Origin: VGTK01 sp046327915
GTDB lineage: Bacteria > Desulfobacterota > Binatia > UBA12015
NCBI GenBank assembly: GCA_046327915.1
Contig: JAXLXO010000024.1
Coordinates: 1 to 64,000 of the forward strand
Direction of reading: 5' to 3'
Length of the DNA stretch: 64,000 nucleotides
In this document: positions 8,695 to 16,607 of the stretch, in pieces
Numbering within the stretch: the first letter of the stretch is position 1
Layout: each line of letters begins with the position of its first letter
Notes under the pieces: generated by a model
Databases searched by the model: none
What the model was told of the DNA's origin: nothing
Seen by the model: only the letters and a program-made list of their open reading frames with translations
Position numbers and translations under genes: made by a program

Positions 8695-9279
8695 ATGAAC
8701 AGATGGAATGGTCTCGTCGTGGCAGGTGCGCTGCTGATCGCGAGCAGCGCGTGGGCCGGACGGCCCGAGAATCCGGGCAACGGCAACGGCGGCGGTCCCG
8801 CGGCCTGTGACGCGGCCGCGGTCGACGCCGCCGCGGCTTCGATCGCAGCGGCCTGTCCGTGCGAGGGCCGCACCGACGACACCGGTGCGGTCGTCCCGTG
8901 GAAGAACCACGGCCAGTACGTGCGCTGCGTCGCGAAGGCCAACAAGGCCGCGATCGCGGAGTCGGCGGGCGCGGTGAGCCGCCGTTGTCTCAAGTCGTCG
9001 CAGCGCTGCGCAGCGCGCTCGACCTGCGGCCGCGCCGAGGGCTTCGTGAACTGCACCACGACGACCAGCTCGACCTGCGTCGCCGGCGCGTGCGCCGACG
9101 GCAGCGCGTGCACGACCGACGCGGACTGCACCGAGACGTCGTGCTCGTTCCGTCCGTCCGCGGACGCGTGCACCGCGACCGGCGGCACGCCGGGCACCGG
9201 CAGCTGCTGCGCGCCGGCCCCGATCGTCCCGCCGGGCTCGCCGTCGGGCGCGTTCCTGGAGACCGGCGCGGGCTTCTGA
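8695..9279 (+). CDS. exported Cys-rich protein with WKNHGQYVRC motif
   Basis: A 194-residue protein with a signal peptide (residues 1-21, cleavage after AWA) and an excellent Shine-Dalgarno AAGGAGGG at 8681-8688. The mature part begins with a low-complexity Gly/Asn/Pro segment, followed by a Cys-rich module, CPCEGR ... WKNHGQYVRCVAK ... RRCLKSSQRC ... STCGRAEGFVNC. A second Cys-rich stretch of short C-x-x-x-x-C units (CVAGACADGSAC, CTTDADCTETSC) ends near residue 180. I recall the W-K-N-H-G-Q-Y-V-x-C block from hypothetical exported proteins of uncultured deltaproteobacteria; its role is unknown. The 255-base gap upstream holds the PagL terminator and a leader in which I see no convincing promoter. 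Confidence 0.8.
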   Translation: MNRWNGLVVAGALLIASSAWAGRPENPGNGNGGGPAACDAAAVDAAAASIAAACPCEGRTDDTGAVVPWKNHGQYVRCVAKANKAAIAESAGAVSRRCLKSSQRCAARSTCGRAEGFVNCTTTTSSTCVAGACADGSACTTDADCTETSCSFRPSADACTATGGTPGTGSCCAPAPIVPPGSPSGAFLETGAGF

Positions 9280-9450
9280 GCGCCGCGCAGCCGCAGAGCG
9301 CCTGCAGAGCGCAGATACGAAGGGCGTGAAGGACCTTCCCGTCGGCCCCGATCTCCCCACGAACATCCCGGGCGTGCGTCAAGTTCGTGTTCCGGCGTGC
9401 CGTCAGGAGGAGAAGGCCGCGGACCGGGCGCCGCGGCGGGGAGGTCGATC

Positions 9451-10617
9451 GTGGCGAACGGCGGGATGATGCGCGCGGGACGGGCTGCCGGCGCCGTGGC
9501 GCTCCTGGCCGTCGTCGCGGCCGGCTGCAGCAACGGCAAGGGACGGGTCGTCGTCGGCGCGGTCTACGACCTGACCGGCGCGCAGGCGCCGCTCGACGGA
9601 CCGTCCGCGCTCGGCGCGCGGCTCGCCGCCGAGGAGGTCGATCGCAACGGCGGCGTGCTCGGCCGTCCGGTGGAGCTGGTCGTCGTGGACGGCGAGAGCG
9701 AGCCCGACGTCGTGCACACGCGGACCGCTGAGCTGCTGCGGCAGCACCCGACGACCACGGGCGTCGTCGGCCTGTCCGACACCGACATGGTGCTCGCAGC
9801 GGCGCCGGTCGCCGCATCCGACGAGCGCGTGTTCCTGACGTCCGGTGCGACGTCGCCCCTGCTGCCGGCGCAGGTTCCGCAGTGGCTCTTCCTCGCCTGC
9901 TTCGGCGACAACGTGCAGGCGGCGGCCGCGGCCGAGTGGATCTTCACCACGCGCGGCGCGCGCACGGCCTCGATCGCGTACAGCACGAGCGACGACTACA
10001 CGCGCCTCCTGCAGAAGTACTTCGCGACGCGCTTCGAGCAGCTCGGCGGACGGATCGTCTCGAGCGTCGGCTACGACCCGGCGACGGTGGACGCCGCGTC
10101 GCTCTCCGGACTCGCCCGCGCGGACGTGATCTTCCTCTCGGCGCAGCCCGACGACGCGATCGCCGTGACCGCGTTGCTGCGTGGTGCGGGCGTGACGACG
10201 CCGATCCTCGGCGGCGACGCCTTCGACACCGGCGCGTGGGCGGCGCACCCGGCGCTCGGTGACGTCTACTTCACGACGCACGCGTATCTCGGCGCCGACA
10301 GCACCGACGCGCGCGTGCTCGCCTTTCGGGCGCTCTACCTGGGCGCGTACCCGAACTCCGAGCCCGACGCGTTCACCGCGCTCGGCTACGACGCGACGCA
10401 GCTGCTGCTCGACGCGATCGAGCGCGCCGGCAGCGACGATCCGAAGGACGTGCGGGCGGCGCTCGCCGCGACGAAGGACTTCCCCGGCGTCACCGGCACG
10501 ATCTCGTACGGGCCGGGTGACCGCATCCCGATGAAGTCGGTGACGATCCTCGCGATCGACGGCGGCGCGGAGCGCTTCGTCTCGTCGTTCGCGCCGCAGA
10601 GCGTCCCCGCGCCGTAG
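9451..10617 (+). CDS. ABC transporter substrate-binding lipoprotein, branched-chain amino acid type (LivJ-like fold)
   Basis: A 388-residue type-1 periplasmic binding protein. The N-terminus has a lipobox (VVAAGC, Cys about residue 28), so it should be anchored to a membrane. VVVGAVYDLTGAQAPLDGPS and GVVGLSDTDMVLAAAPVAA match the ligand-binding lobes of Leu/Ile/Val and amide-type receptors, and the C-terminal YGPGDRIPMKSVTILAI is the usual hinge-strand end. Ligands of this fold include amino acids, urea, aromatic acids and short amides; which one applies is not visible. No permease or ATPase genes of the same system are in the window, so it is an orphan receptor here. The GTG at 9451 has GGGAGG at 9438-9443; the in-frame ATG codons at 9466/9469 are alternatives. 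Confidence 0.82.
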   Translation: MANGGMMRAGRAAGAVALLAVVAAGCSNGKGRVVVGAVYDLTGAQAPLDGPSALGARLAAEEVDRNGGVLGRPVELVVVDGESEPDVVHTRTAELLRQHPTTTGVVGLSDTDMVLAAAPVAASDERVFLTSGATSPLLPAQVPQWLFLACFGDNVQAAAAAEWIFTTRGARTASIAYSTSDDYTRLLQKYFATRFEQLGGRIVSSVGYDPATVDAASLSGLARADVIFLSAQPDDAIAVTALLRGAGVTTPILGGDAFDTGAWAAHPALGDVYFTTHAYLGADSTDARVLAFRALYLGAYPNSEPDAFTALGYDATQLLLDAIERAGSDDPKDVRAALAATKDFPGVTGTISYGPGDRIPMKSVTILAIDGGAERFVSSFAPQSVPAP

Positions 10618-10621
10618 CCGT

Positions 10622-10654
10622 CGCACCGCGCGCAGGGCCGCAACCCGCGGTGCG
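10622..10654 (+). terminator. hairpin terminator after the binding-protein gene
   Basis: A perfect 9-base stem, CGCACCGCG at 10622-10630 and CGCGGTGCG at 10646-10654, with a 15-base loop, begins five bases after the stop codon. No T-run. Confidence 0.55.
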
Positions 10655-10817
10655 CTGCGGCGGCCGATCGTGGCAGCGCGATTGTGGAATCTACACGCGC
10701 GCGATCCTGCGCGATCGGCGCGCGACCTTCCGTCGCAGCGCGTGTTCCAGCACGCATGACGTGACCGGCAACGAGCTTCGCGGGACCGCCGCATCCGCGT
10801 GCGGTCCGCGGCGCACT

Positions 10818-10831
10818 GGCACGCTTCTCGC
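10818..10831 (+). promoter_or_regulatory. possible sigma-54 (RpoN) promoter for the FecR-like gene
   Basis: CTGGCACGCTTCTCGCG has GG at 10818-10819 and GC at 10830-10831, the strict GG-N10-GC spacing, and a perfect TGGCACG -24 element. The -12 element is TCGC instead of TTGC. It lies about 90 bases upstream of the GTG start at 10921 in a true intergenic region. The match is by eye only and GC-rich DNA raises the chance of coincidence. Confidence 0.35.
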
Positions 10832-10920
10832 GATCCCCTGATCGCGACCCGATTCAAGCGCCGTCGGGCGCGAAGCGCTCGTCCGGGGTCCCGCAACGAC
10901 GGGACGAAAGGAAGGTCGAC

Positions 10921-13740
10921 GTGCAACACGCGACAACGCGCGGCTCGATGCCTGCGCGCCGCGGCCTCCGTCCGCGCGCGCTCGTGCTCTGTGCCCTCGG
11001 ACTTTACTTGACGGCGTTCGCCCGGCCGGCCGTGGCGGCCGACGCGGAGCCGCGCGTCGCGCGCGTCGCGTTCGTCGAGGGCGAGGCGTCGTACCTCAAC
11101 GCCGACGCCGACGAGTGGACAGCGGTCGATGTCAACGCGCCGCTGGTCACCGGCGACCGCTTCTGGTCGGGCAGCGGCGGACGCGCCGAGATCCAGCTGC
11201 CCGGCGGGGTCTACGCACGGCTCTCGAACGATACCGAGATCGAGCTGCTCGAGGTCTCGGACCAGGCGGTGCAGGTGAAGGTCGGCGTCGGCACGGCGAC
11301 CTTCCGTCTGCGCGAGGTTCCGGCGGGCGAGCACGTCGAGTTCTCGACGCCGACCACCGCGCTGGTCGCGCGCTCGCGCGGCGTCTACCGCATCGACGTC
11401 GCGGAGGACGGACAGACCACCGTCGCGGTGCGCGACGGCGAGGCCGACGCGTACCTCGGCGACCAGCGCTACCGGCTCGAGCGCGGCCGCGGCGCGCGCA
11501 TCGTCGACGCGAACTACGTCACCGACGACGTGCCGCCGATCGACGTCTTCGATGCGACGCAGGTCGCGAACGACCCGTGGGACGACTGGGAGGCGCAGCG
11601 CGCCGCGCGCCTGCAGAACGCGTCGAGCTACCAGTACGTCGACGCCGACGTGTACGGCGCCGAGGATCTCGACGACTACGGCTCGTGGGACCGCCACGAG
11701 ACCTACGGCCCGATCTGGCGCCCGACGCACGTCGCCGCCGGCTGGTCGCCGTTCACGCAGGGCCGCTGGGTCTGGCAGGACCCGTGGGGCTGGACGTGGG
11801 TGGACTACGAGCCGTGGGGCTGGGCGCCGTCGCACTACGGCCGCTGGGTGTACGTGCAGGACGCGTGGGCGTGGGCGCCGGGTCCGGTCGTCGCGCGGCC
11901 CGCGTACGCGCCGGCGACCGTCGGATTCCTCGGCGTCAGCGTGAACACCCCCAGCGTGTCGGTCTCCGTCGGCATCGGTCCGTCGGTCGGCTGGGTGCCG
12001 CTCGGCTGGGGCGAGCCCGTCGTCCCGTGGTGGGGAGGCGTCTGGGGCGCGCAGCGCGGACGTCCGTGGTGGGGCGGCTGGGGCGGCCCGCGTGTGGTCA
12101 ACAACACCGTCGTCAAGAACATCACGAACATCAACGTGAACAACATCAACTACACGAACATCGACCGCGGCTTCTACGCCGTGAGCCGCGACTCGTTCGT
12201 GCGCGGCGATCTGCGCCGCCTCGACGTGCCGCGCGAGCGCATGCGCGACGCGTTCCGTCCGCTGCGCGGCGCGCCCGACGTCATTCCGGCGCGGGACAGC
12301 CTGTTCGCCGCGCGCCCGGAGAAGCTGCGCGGCAATCGTGGCCTGAAGCCGCCGCAGGAGATCCTGCAGCGCGCGGCCGTGTCGACGCGCGACGTCCATC
12401 CGGCGCGCGCAAAGTTCGACCGCAAGCTGCAGCTCATCGAGCGCGACAAGGGCGCGCCGGTCGCGCCGCGGCAGCTGCGCGAGCTGGCGCGCCAGAGCGC
12501 GCAGCGCGAGCAGGCGTCGCCGCGCGTTCGCACGGTCGCGGCGAAGGGCCGTCAGCCCATCGTGCCGGAGGTGAACGCGCAGGCGCCGCAGCGCCTGAAC
12601 GCGCCGCTGCAGCGCGCGGCGCGTCCGAACGGGCCGCAGGGCGAGCGCGCGGCACGCAGGGAGCAAGCGCAGGACGAGCGCGCCGCGCGCCGTGAGCGTC
12701 CGAATGCCGGGGAGCCGCGCGCCGCGATGCCTGGCCGCGGTGCGCCGCGCGAGGAAGCGCGGGCGCCGCAGGACGGGCAGGGTCGCGCCGCACTCGGCGA
12801 GCGCCGCATGCCGGCGCCGGGTGGCGATGCGGATCGTGCGCAGAATCCTCGCAGCGCGTCGAAGGAAGACCGGCAGCGGCAGCGCGTCGAGCGCGCGCAG
12901 CAGGAGCGTCAGCAGCGCGAGCAGATGCGCGTCGAGCGGACGCAGCCGGACCAGCGGACGGGCTCGGCCGCGGAGCGCGCGCTGCCCGGTTCGCAGCAGC
13001 GCGGCGCCGCGCACGACCCGGCGCGCGAGATGCGTCAGATGGAGCGTGATCAGGCGCAGCGCGAACGCGGGTCGGCGCCGACCGACGTCGCGCCGCGCGA
13101 GCAGGCGGCGGGCGAGCAGTCGCAGCGTCGCGACGCCGCGCAGGCGCGCCGCGATGCGGCGCGGATGCGTCAGGCGGAGCAGGCGCAGCGCGACCAGCGT
13201 GATCCGACGCAACGCGGGAACGCGCGCCGCGAGCAGCAGCAGGCGCAGCGCGTGCAGCGCGAGCAGGAGCAGGCGCGGCGTGCGCAGCAGGACGATGCGC
13301 GCCGTCAGCAGGCCGAGCAGGCGCGACGCGAGGGCGCGCAGCGCCAGCAGGCCGAGTCGGCGCGGCGGGAAGGCGTGCAGCGTCAGCAGCAGGCGGAGAG
13401 CGCGCGCCGGCAGCGCGACGCCTCGCAGGCCGCGGCGCGGCAGCAGCGCGAAGCCGCGCAGGCAGGCGAGGCGCGCCAGCAGCGTCAAGCAGAGCAGGCG
13501 CAGCGCGCACGCCAGGCCGGCGAGGCGCGCCAGCGTCAGGCCGACGCCCAGCGCCAGCGCGAGGCCGTGCAGGCGCAGCGCGAGCAGACCCGGCGGCAGT
13601 CCGTGCAACGCCAGCAAGCCCAGCGTCAGCAGGCGCAGCGCCAGCAGCAGGGCCAGGCGCAGCAGCAGTCCGAGGACCCGCGCAACGCCCAGCGTCGCGA
13701 CAAGCGGCAGCAGGAGCGCCGCGCGCAGCCGGAGGGTTGA
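10921..13740 (+). CDS. FecR-domain / DUF6600-like exported protein with a 400-residue Arg/Gln/Ala tail
   Basis: A 939-residue protein starting at a GTG with AAAGGAAGG at 10908-10916 a few bases upstream. After a signal peptide (about 1-40, ending AVAADA) residues 45-180 form a FecR-type domain (VARVAFVEGEASYL ... GDRFWSGSGGRAEIQLPGG ... VEFSTPTTALVARSRGVYRI). Residues about 230-400 are Trp/Tyr/Gly/Pro-rich (WVWQDPWGWTWVDYEPWGW, WAPSHYGRWVYV), matching the DUF6600 type of module. From about residue 500 to the end the protein is almost only R, Q, A, E and D with recurring QRQQAE/QARR units, so long coiled coil or disordered polycation is expected. Cell-envelope location is likely; the function is not known. 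No FecA or sigma factor gene is adjacent, so iron signalling is not implied. Confidence 0.8.
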   Translation: MQHATTRGSMPARRGLRPRALVLCALGLYLTAFARPAVAADAEPRVARVAFVEGEASYLNADADEWTAVDVNAPLVTGDRFWSGSGGRAEIQLPGGVYARLSNDTEIELLEVSDQAVQVKVGVGTATFRLREVPAGEHVEFSTPTTALVARSRGVYRIDVAEDGQTTVAVRDGEADAYLGDQRYRLERGRGARIVDANYVTDDVPPIDVFDATQVANDPWDDWEAQRAARLQNASSYQYVDADVYGAEDLDDYGSWDRHETYGPIWRPTHVAAGWSPFTQGRWVWQDPWGWTWVDYEPWGWAPSHYGRWVYVQDAWAWAPGPVVARPAYAPATVGFLGVSVNTPSVSVSVGIGPSVGWVPLGWGEPVVPWWGGVWGAQRGRPWWGGWGGPRVVNNTVVKNITNINVNNINYTNIDRGFYAVSRDSFVRGDLRRLDVPRERMRDAFRPLRGAPDVIPARDSLFAARPEKLRGNRGLKPPQEILQRAAVSTRDVHPARAKFDRKLQLIERDKGAPVAPRQLRELARQSAQREQASPRVRTVAAKGRQPIVPEVNAQAPQRLNAPLQRAARPNGPQGERAARREQAQDERAARRERPNAGEPRAAMPGRGAPREEARAPQDGQGRAALGERRMPAPGGDADRAQNPRSASKEDRQRQRVERAQQERQQREQMRVERTQPDQRTGSAAERALPGSQQRGAAHDPAREMRQMERDQAQRERGSAPTDVAPREQAAGEQSQRRDAAQARRDAARMRQAEQAQRDQRDPTQRGNARREQQQAQRVQREQEQARRAQQDDARRQQAEQARREGAQRQQAESARREGVQRQQQAESARRQRDASQAAARQQREAAQAGEARQQRQAEQAQRARQAGEARQRQADAQRQREAVQAQREQTRRQSVQRQQAQRQQAQRQQQGQAQQQSEDPRNAQRRDKRQQERRAQPEG

Positions 13741-13749
13741 GCGCACGAC

Positions 13750-13789
13750 GGTGGTGCGTCGCGCGGGCCGACGAGCGCGACGCACCGCC
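13750..13789 (+). terminator. 15-base-pair hairpin terminator after the FecR-like gene
   Basis: GGTGGTGCGTCGCGC at 13750-13764 pairs with GCGCGACGCACCGCC at 13775-13789 (14 Watson-Crick pairs and one G-U), loop of 10 bases. It begins nine bases after the stop codon and ends 19 bases before the LLM oxidoreductase start, which argues against the longer upstream frame of that gene. Confidence 0.7.
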
Positions 13790-13808
13790 ATCGCCTACGA
13801 GAGCGGAC

Positions 13809-14801
13809 ATGACGCCGTTCTCGATCCTCGACCTCACGCCGATCGTCGAAGGTGGCGACGTCGCGACCGCGCTGAACAACTCGCGCGACCTCGCGCGCCA
13901 CGCCGAGGGCTGGGGCTACCGGCGCTTCTGGGTCGCCGAGCACCACGGCCTGCCCGGCGTCGCGAGCGCCGCGACCGCGGTCGTCATCGGACACGTCGCC
14001 GCGGGCACGACGACGATCCGCGTCGGCGCCGGCGGCATCATGCTGCCGAACCACGCGCCGCTGGTGATCGCCGAGCAGTTCGGCACGCTCGAGGCGCTCT
14101 TCCCCGGACGGATCGACCTCGGCCTCGGCCGCGCGCCGGGCTCGGACCAGACCACGGCGCGCGCGCTGCGCCGCCCGCTGGAGGCGCATCCCGACGACTT
14201 CCCGCGCGACGTGGTCGAGCTGATGCGCTTCCTCGAGCCGTCCGAGCCCGGGCAGGCGGTCCGCGCCATCCCCGGCGAGGGCGCGCGCGTGCCGGTGTGG
14301 ATCCTCGGCTCGAGCCTGTACGGCGCGTCGCTCGCGGCGATCCTCGGGCTGCCGTTCGCGTTCGCGTCGCACTTCGCGCCGGCGCAGCTGCTCGACGCGG
14401 TCGCCATCTACCGCGAGCGCTTCCGTCCGTCGGCGCATCTCGAGAAGCCGTACGCGATGATCGCGTGCAACGTGTTCGCCGCCGACGACGACGAGGAGGC
14501 GCGCTTCCTCGCGACGTCGATGCAGCAGGCGTTCGTGAACCTGCGCACGGGACGTCCGGGCCGCCTGCGTCCGCCGGTGCGCGATTACGACACGACGCTC
14601 GGCGCGATGGAGCGCACGATCCTCGCGCAGGTGCTGTCGTACACGGCCATCGGCACGCTCGACACGATCCGCGACAAGCTGCGCGGCTTCGTCGCGCAGA
14701 CGTCGGCGGACGAGCTGATGATCACGTCGAACGTGTACGACCACGCGGCGCGCCTGCGCTCGTTCGAGATCGCGGCCGAGGCCTGCCGCTCGCTCGGCTG
14801 A
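13809..14801 (+). CDS. LLM-class flavin-dependent oxidoreductase (luciferase-like monooxygenase)
   Basis: A 330-residue TIM-barrel flavoprotein of the bacterial luciferase superfamily. Typical blocks are FSILDLTPIVEGG at the N-terminus, WGYRRFWVAEHHGLPGVAS (strand 2), IRVGAGGIMLPNHAPLVIAEQFGTL and FPGRIDLGLGRAPGSD, followed by VWILGSSLYGASLA near the middle. The length matches the MsnO8/alkanal-monooxygenase-like subgroup of about 330 residues. It would use reduced FMN or F420 and oxygen; the substrate is unknown. The upstream in-frame extension to 13737 lies across a terminator hairpin, so I chose the ATG at 13809. It sits 101 bases upstream of an acyl-CoA synthetase gene on the same strand, so oxidation of a fatty or alicyclic compound followed by CoA activation is a possible joint role. 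Confidence 0.88.
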   Translation: MTPFSILDLTPIVEGGDVATALNNSRDLARHAEGWGYRRFWVAEHHGLPGVASAATAVVIGHVAAGTTTIRVGAGGIMLPNHAPLVIAEQFGTLEALFPGRIDLGLGRAPGSDQTTARALRRPLEAHPDDFPRDVVELMRFLEPSEPGQAVRAIPGEGARVPVWILGSSLYGASLAAILGLPFAFASHFAPAQLLDAVAIYRERFRPSAHLEKPYAMIACNVFAADDDEEARFLATSMQQAFVNLRTGRPGRLRPPVRDYDTTLGAMERTILAQVLSYTAIGTLDTIRDKLRGFVAQTSADELMITSNVYDHAARLRSFEIAAEACRSLG

Positions 14802-14902
14802 ACGCCGTCGTGCGCCGGGCTTGATCCGGACCTCGCGTTCGCGCGAAGACGGTCGGCGACGACGTCGGCCGCACGTGGCCGCGTTGCGAGGGATCCGCAC
14901 GC

Positions 14903-16546
14903 ATGTCGACATCGCCCCGACGCTGGCCGCTCGTGCCGCCGCCCGAAGAGCTTCAACGCCGCTACCTCGAGAGCGGGCAGTGGCTCGACGTCACGCTCGG
15001 CGCGTTCGTCGACCAGCGCCTGCGCGCGACGTCCGGCCTCGAGCTGCGCATCTGGTCGCGGACGCGGCCGTGGCGCGGCACGATCGGCGAGGTCCGCGCG
15101 ATGGCGCAGCGGGTCGCGGGCGGCCTGCGCGACGCGGGTGTCGGACCGGGCGACGTGGTCGCGTTCCAGCTGCCGAACTGGATCGAGGCTGCCGCGACCT
15201 TCTACGGCGCGAGCCTGCTCGGCGCGGTGCTGGTGCCGGTCGTGCACTTCTACGGCGCGAAGGAGGTGCGCTACATCCTGTCGCACACGCGTGCGCGCGC
15301 GCTCGTCACCGCGGCGTCGTTCCGGCAGAGCGACTACCTCGCCGCGCTCGCGACGTTCCGCGACCAGCTGCCGGATCTCCGCACCGTCGTCGTCGCGGGC
15401 GACGAGGGGCGCGCGAGCGGCGAGCAGATCCCCTTCGCGAAGCTGCTCGCGGCGGAGCCGCTCGCGGAGCCGCAGCGCGTCGACCCGCGCGAGCCGGCGG
15501 TGATCGGCTTCACGTCGGGCACGACCTCGGACCCGAAGGGCGTCATCCACTCGCACCACACGATCGTCGCCGAGACGCGCCAGCTCGCCGACATGCAGGC
15601 CGACCGGGTGCTGCCGCTGCTGGTCGGGGCACCGGTCGGACACGCGATCGGCATGCTGTCGGGCCTGCTGATCCCGCTGTGCCAGGAGAAGGCGATCCAC
15701 CTGCTCGACGTGTGGGATCCGCCGCTGATCCTCGACGCGATGCTCGAGGCCGATCTCACCTGCGGCAGCGGTGCCACGTACTTCCTGACCAGCCTGCTCG
15801 ACGCGCCGGGCTTCACGCCCGAGCACCTGAAGCGCATGACGCGCATCGGCCTCGGCGGCGCGCCCGTGCCGGCCGCGATCTCGGACCGAGCGGATTCGCT
15901 CGGGATCTCGATCGTGCGCTCGTACGGCTCGACCGAGCACCCGTCGTCGACCGGGGCGAAGCACGAGGAGCCCGCCGTCAAGCGCAAGTACACCGACGGC
16001 CGTGCGCTGTGGGGCGTCGAGCTGAAGCTGGTCGACGAGGACGGCAACGAGGTCCCGCTCGGACAGCCCGGCGAGATCCTGAGCCGCGGTCCGGACCGCT
16101 TCGTCGGCTACACCGATCCGGCGCTCAGCGCGTCCGCGCTCGACGTGGAAGGCTGGTACGCGACCGGCGACATCGGCGTGCTCGACGCCGACGGCTACCT
16201 GACGATCACGGATCGCAAGAAGGACATCATCATCCGCGGCGGCGAGAACGTGAGCGCGGCCGAGGTCGAGGAGATCCTGATGCGCATGCCGGGCGTGACC
16301 GAGGTCGCGGTGGTCGCAGCACCCGATGCGCGCTTCGGCGAGCACGCGTGCGCGTGCGTGCGCATGCAGCCGGGACACGCGCCGCCGGACCTCGATGCGC
16401 TGCGCGCGCACTTCGCCGCTGCGGGGCTCGCGAAGCAGAAGTGGCCCGAGGAGATCGTCGCGGTCGAGGACTTCCCGCGCACGCCGTCGGGGAAGATCAA
16501 GAAGTTCGTGCTGCGCGCGGACCTGCGCGCGCGCGCGGCGTCCTGA
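14903..16546 (+). CDS. AMP-forming acyl-CoA synthetase (cyclohexanecarboxylate-CoA ligase-like)
   Basis: A 547-residue member of the ANL adenylating enzymes. The P-loop FTSGTTSDPKGVIHSHH is at about residues 203-219, the aromatic/Thr block SYGSTEHPS near 338, the Asp/Arg block WYATGDIGVLDADGYLTITDR with KKDIIIRGGENVSAAEVEE after it, and the catalytic C-terminal Lys in PRTPSGKIKK at about 531. It should activate a carboxylic acid with ATP and transfer it to CoA in the cytoplasm. The overall pattern is closer to cyclohexanecarboxylate or medium-chain fatty-acid ligases than to acetyl-CoA synthetase; exact substrate unknown. The gene is followed by a bidirectional terminator shared with the convergent SGNH hydrolase gene. 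Confidence 0.92.
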   Translation: MSTSPRRWPLVPPPEELQRRYLESGQWLDVTLGAFVDQRLRATSGLELRIWSRTRPWRGTIGEVRAMAQRVAGGLRDAGVGPGDVVAFQLPNWIEAAATFYGASLLGAVLVPVVHFYGAKEVRYILSHTRARALVTAASFRQSDYLAALATFRDQLPDLRTVVVAGDEGRASGEQIPFAKLLAAEPLAEPQRVDPREPAVIGFTSGTTSDPKGVIHSHHTIVAETRQLADMQADRVLPLLVGAPVGHAIGMLSGLLIPLCQEKAIHLLDVWDPPLILDAMLEADLTCGSGATYFLTSLLDAPGFTPEHLKRMTRIGLGGAPVPAAISDRADSLGISIVRSYGSTEHPSSTGAKHEEPAVKRKYTDGRALWGVELKLVDEDGNEVPLGQPGEILSRGPDRFVGYTDPALSASALDVEGWYATGDIGVLDADGYLTITDRKKDIIIRGGENVSAAEVEEILMRMPGVTEVAVVAAPDARFGEHACACVRMQPGHAPPDLDALRAHFAAAGLAKQKWPEEIVAVEDFPRTPSGKIKKFVLRADLRARAAS

Positions 16547-16575
16547 CGCCGGGGATCACCGTCGTTCGCGGCGCG

Positions 16576-16601
16576 GCGTCCGGGCGCGAAGCGCCGGACG
16601 C
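16576..16601. terminator. hairpin between convergent genes (acyl-CoA synthetase and SGNH hydrolase)
   Basis: GCGTCCGG at 16576-16583 pairs perfectly with CCGGACGC at 16594-16601; a bulged inner GCGC extends the stem. It sits between stop codons at 16546 (+) and 16608 (-) and can serve both directions. Confidence 0.55.
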
Positions 16602-16607
16602 GGTGAG

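Larger units (their letters stand above)
10618..10920. other. 303-base intergenic region with terminator and possible promoter
   Basis: Between the binding-protein gene and the FecR-like gene. The left part holds a terminator hairpin (10622-10654) and the right part a possible sigma-54 promoter and an inverted repeat TCGCGAT (10828-10834) / ATCGCGA (10841-10847). I see no convincing open frame on either strand; third-position GC bias is lost through the stretch. Confidence 0.6.

Noticed and set aside
12400..13740. Repetitive CAG/CGC DNA considered as a CRISPR array or satellite repeat
   Set aside because: No constant repeat with unique spacers; the periodicity follows codons of the Arg/Gln tail.
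10921..13740. FecR-like protein taken as an iron-siderophore signal transducer
   Set aside because: There is no adjacent FecI-type sigma factor or TonB receptor, the domain is exported, and the DUF6600-like part points to an envelope structural role.
9403..13791. 1462-codon open frame on the minus strand opposite the FecR-like and binding-protein genes
   Set aside because: It is a shadow created by high GC and the repetitive tail; its product is Leu/Arg-rich noise, while the plus-strand genes have ribosome-binding sites and recognisable domains.
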